The position numbers were made by a program, and so were the translations under genes. From positions 9,829,501 to 9,893,500 of the forward strand of contig JAEOAD010000024.1 in the NCBI GenBank assembly GCA_036365145.1: DNA of 64,000 nt, given 5' to 3'. Source of the stretch: Orientallactaga sibirica. Its lineage: Eukaryota; Chordata; Mammalia; Rodentia; Dipodidae. The notes beneath the pieces were generated by a model. The model did no database searches, was not told the origin of the DNA, and saw only the letters and a list, made by a program, of their open reading frames with translations. This document shows, piece after piece, positions 62,068-64,000 of the stretch; position 1 is the first letter of the stretch, and every line of letters starts with the position of its first letter.

Positions 62068-62080
62068 AATGAAAGCATTT

Positions 62081-62554
62081 ATAAGTGTCTCTCAGCATCT
62101 GTGGCAGATGGATCCACAACTTCCCAGAGATCCCAGAATTCGCTGGTGCTCATATAACTCACATGATGAAGTTCTCATATCACCTTCAGAAATTCTTTTG
62201 GATATTTAAAAAATCTGTAAATTACTTTGAATAAATAATAAAATGCTAATACTATATCAATAAATTATTCCATATTAAATTTAAGGAAAATGAAAAGGAA
62301 AGAAGTCTGAACACAATTAATGTAAATGTAATTTTTTTCTGACTTTTTTAAAATTCTGAGTTGTTGAATTTATGGAAATAGAATACAAAGGTGTGAAAGA
62401 CTGACTAACTTTTTATTCAGAGAAGGTAACAAGGGGATGACTCCAGTGCAAAATTCCATGAAGGTGGGGTGGGAATCATAGTTTTAGCAAAAGAACTTAG
62501 AAGACTTTCAATAACAAAAATGAGTAATTAGAAAGGATTTTAAAAAGTGAATGC
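62081..62554. other. Unique AT-rich DNA
   Basis: No feature recognised. Confidence 0.55.
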
Positions 62555-63330
62555 ACATGCTTGGCTGCAGGTCCCCAAGAAATCTTGCTGGAGCTGAGCT
62601 GAAAACCTCCTCCCTGTGGACCAGCTGACAGAAAGCTAGAGAAATCTACACTGCATGCACCCCTGTGGGAGATAGAATTCATCAGCAGAGATAAACAACA
62701 GTGGACATTGCAAGCCTAAAGTTTATCCAGCCAGGCTAAATGACTCAATGAGTGCAATAGTGGCATGTTTCTTATGGGTGAAACCAATTGCTCTCTAATT
62801 TGACTGGAGGCCAGCTCCAAAGGAGCTGGTACTGAAAACCTAGTCAGCAGCCTCTTATGGGAGATCTAATGAGTCCTATTGGTACAAGACCTGCTAGTTT
62901 CTGGCTAAATGCATATATTATGCTGAGCAAACATGAGTACTTTCTTTAATGTTCACATCCATAGATTAATGCTACTCTCACTTTTGGTTAGAGAAGCTTC
63001 TCTTTTCGGATGTCAGTGACTTCAGGGATGACTCAAAAGGCACCATAGCACTGAGAAAAAGTGATATATAAGTGTTCAGCACTGAAACATTTCTATCACA
63101 CCTTCCAAGGCTCAGGGCCCATTGTGGAAGAGGTGATGGAAGAATGTAGGAGCTAAAGGAAGGGCAGGACTCCTTACAATGCACTCTTCCAGACATAAAA
63201 ATGACCTGGATATCCATGATTTCACAATGCCTGGTAGCTCCTACACAAGACCTTCATAACAGGATAAAAACGTGATGACATCAAAATAAAAGACTGATTG
63301 GGAGGGAAAAAAGTGAATGCATTATTATAG
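62555..63330 (+). mobile_element. LINE-1/HAL1-type 3' UTR, 5'-truncated
   Basis: The same blocks as 23905-24560: GTGCAATAGTGGCATGTTTC, TTGCTCTCTAATTTGACTGG, AGAGAAGCTTCTCTTTTCGG, ATTGTGGAAGAGGTGATGG. It extends about 190 bases further upstream than that copy and lacks a clear poly(A). Confidence 0.75.
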
Positions 63331-63508
63331 ATAACCAGGTTTCAATTATTTGGACAGGTTATATGGTGTTAAGTGAAAAGTAGAAAAAATAATTGAAAGA
63401 ATGAGATTATTTGATACCACATATTAAAACTTTTCAATTCTGCAGAAAGTATGTCAGGAGGGAAGATATATTAAACCTGAACATGTCCCTTTCCAGCAGT
63501 TACTAGCA

Positions 63509-63619
63509 GTTTTTTTTTTTTCATGGTAGGCTCTCGCTCTAGCCTAGGCTGACCTAGCATTCACTATGTAGTCTCAGGGTGTCCTAAAACTCAGGGTGAT
63601 CCTCCTACCTCTGCCTCCC
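63509..63619 (-). mobile_element. 5'-truncated B1 SINE with target-site duplication
   Basis: T run, GACCTAGCATTCACTATGTA, CCTCCTACCTCTGCCTCCC, then it stops before the usual B1 head. ACTAGCA flanks it at 63502-63508 and 63620-63626, so the truncation happened at insertion rather than by later deletion. Confidence 0.9.
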
Positions 63620-63626
63620 ACTAGCA

Positions 63627-63950
63627 CTCTTTAATGTGCATGTTCATCTGTGAATGTGAGTATTCACCTACCACAGTACCCACGTGGAGGCAAGAGGACA
63701 CTCCATTGTCGGTTTCTCGTCCCGCCTTGTTTTAAGGCCGACTGTGTCTTGTCCACAGCTATATTCAGCAGGTAGCTGACCCACAGACATCAGAGTTTTC
63801 AGTGTCGCCACCTCCTTTCCCTCTGCAGTCACACTGGGATGATACAAGGTCATTTTATTCATCTGACTCTATGTGGGTTCTGGGGATCTAACTTGAGAAG
63901 TTGAGCTTGGGCAACAAGTGCTTTACTGGCTATATCTCCCCAGCCCTCAC
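63627..63950 (-). mobile_element. Older tRNA-derived SINE (B2/B4-like), diverged
   Basis: The right end reads on the minus strand GGGCTGGGGAGATATAGCC, then AGATCCCCAGAACCCACATA (B box region). Further left, CCACGTGGAGGCAAGAGGAC fits the older rodent SINE body. It is longer and more diverged than types I-III. A 64-codon frame inside is not a gene. Confidence 0.62.
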
Positions 63951-64000
63951 TAACACAGCAACGAGCAAGCACTTTTTAAATTTCTATTTGTATAATAAAA

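Noticed and set aside
61570..62157. 195-codon plus-strand open frame
   Set aside because: It runs antisense through a type I SINE and a LINE-1 3' fragment and crosses their target-site duplication boundary, so it cannot be an ancestral coding region.

Overview
The window is mammalian, and more exactly rodent, intergenic DNA. I found no protein-coding gene. It is AT-rich and contains no operon-like or dense ORF layout. Every long ORF I examined falls in simple repeats, transposon remnants or unique AT-rich DNA. The rodent call rests on B1 (7SL-derived) SINEs, a B4 element, an ID element and an ORR1-type MaLR LTR. The most abundant repeat is a tRNA-derived SINE of the B2 superfamily whose head reads GGCTGGAGAGATGGCTTAG and whose body ends in a CT-rich tract plus (AAAT)n. 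With the B1 variant carrying GAGACTACATAGTGAATTCC, this resembles what I remember of jerboa (Dipodidae) genomes. That species call is inference.

Layout: 1-9 kb holds B1/B2-type SINEs, an ID, a B4 split by a later SINE, an MLT1 remnant and a LINE-1 3' end. 9-21 kb is mostly unique AT-rich DNA with old LINE-1 ORF2 remnants, one of them split by a MaLR-like solo LTR. 21.7-31.2 kb is SINE-dense and has two LINE-1 3' ends. 31.5-32.9 kb is a three-level nest (SINE, SINE in its tail, ERV LTR inside that SINE). 34-38 kb holds SINEs, an ORR1 LTR and another LTR-like block. 38.8-42.3 kb is a decayed LINE-1 with 5' UTR, ORF1 and the endonuclease part of ORF2 but no recognisable reverse transcriptase. 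43-52 kb is largely unique, with a B1 split by an LTR at 52 kb. 53.7-55.0 kb is a HAL1-like element (ORF1 joined to a 3' UTR, minus strand). 55-64 kb holds more SINEs, three LINE-1 3' ends and a serial insertion site at 61.4-62.1 kb.

The useful content is a transposon stratigraphy. Target-site duplications can be read directly for many insertions, so their order can be worked out. The main observations are: a SINE subfamily with a tandemly duplicated Pol III B-box segment; a short target sequence present four times around three successive insertions; an ERV1-like solo LTR nested two levels deep; and a MaLR-like LTR family with two TSD-supported copies, both nested in older elements. I see no evidence of a new functional system such as a defence locus, CRISPR array or gene cluster.

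SINE types used below: I = ...ATGCATCTGGAGTTCG...; II = ...CACAAGGGGGTGCACACATC...; IIb = II with duplicated B box; III = ...CACTAGGTGGCACAAGCATC.... Family names come from memory of consensus sequences, not a database search. Boundaries without a stated target-site duplication are approximate to about 10-20 bases.
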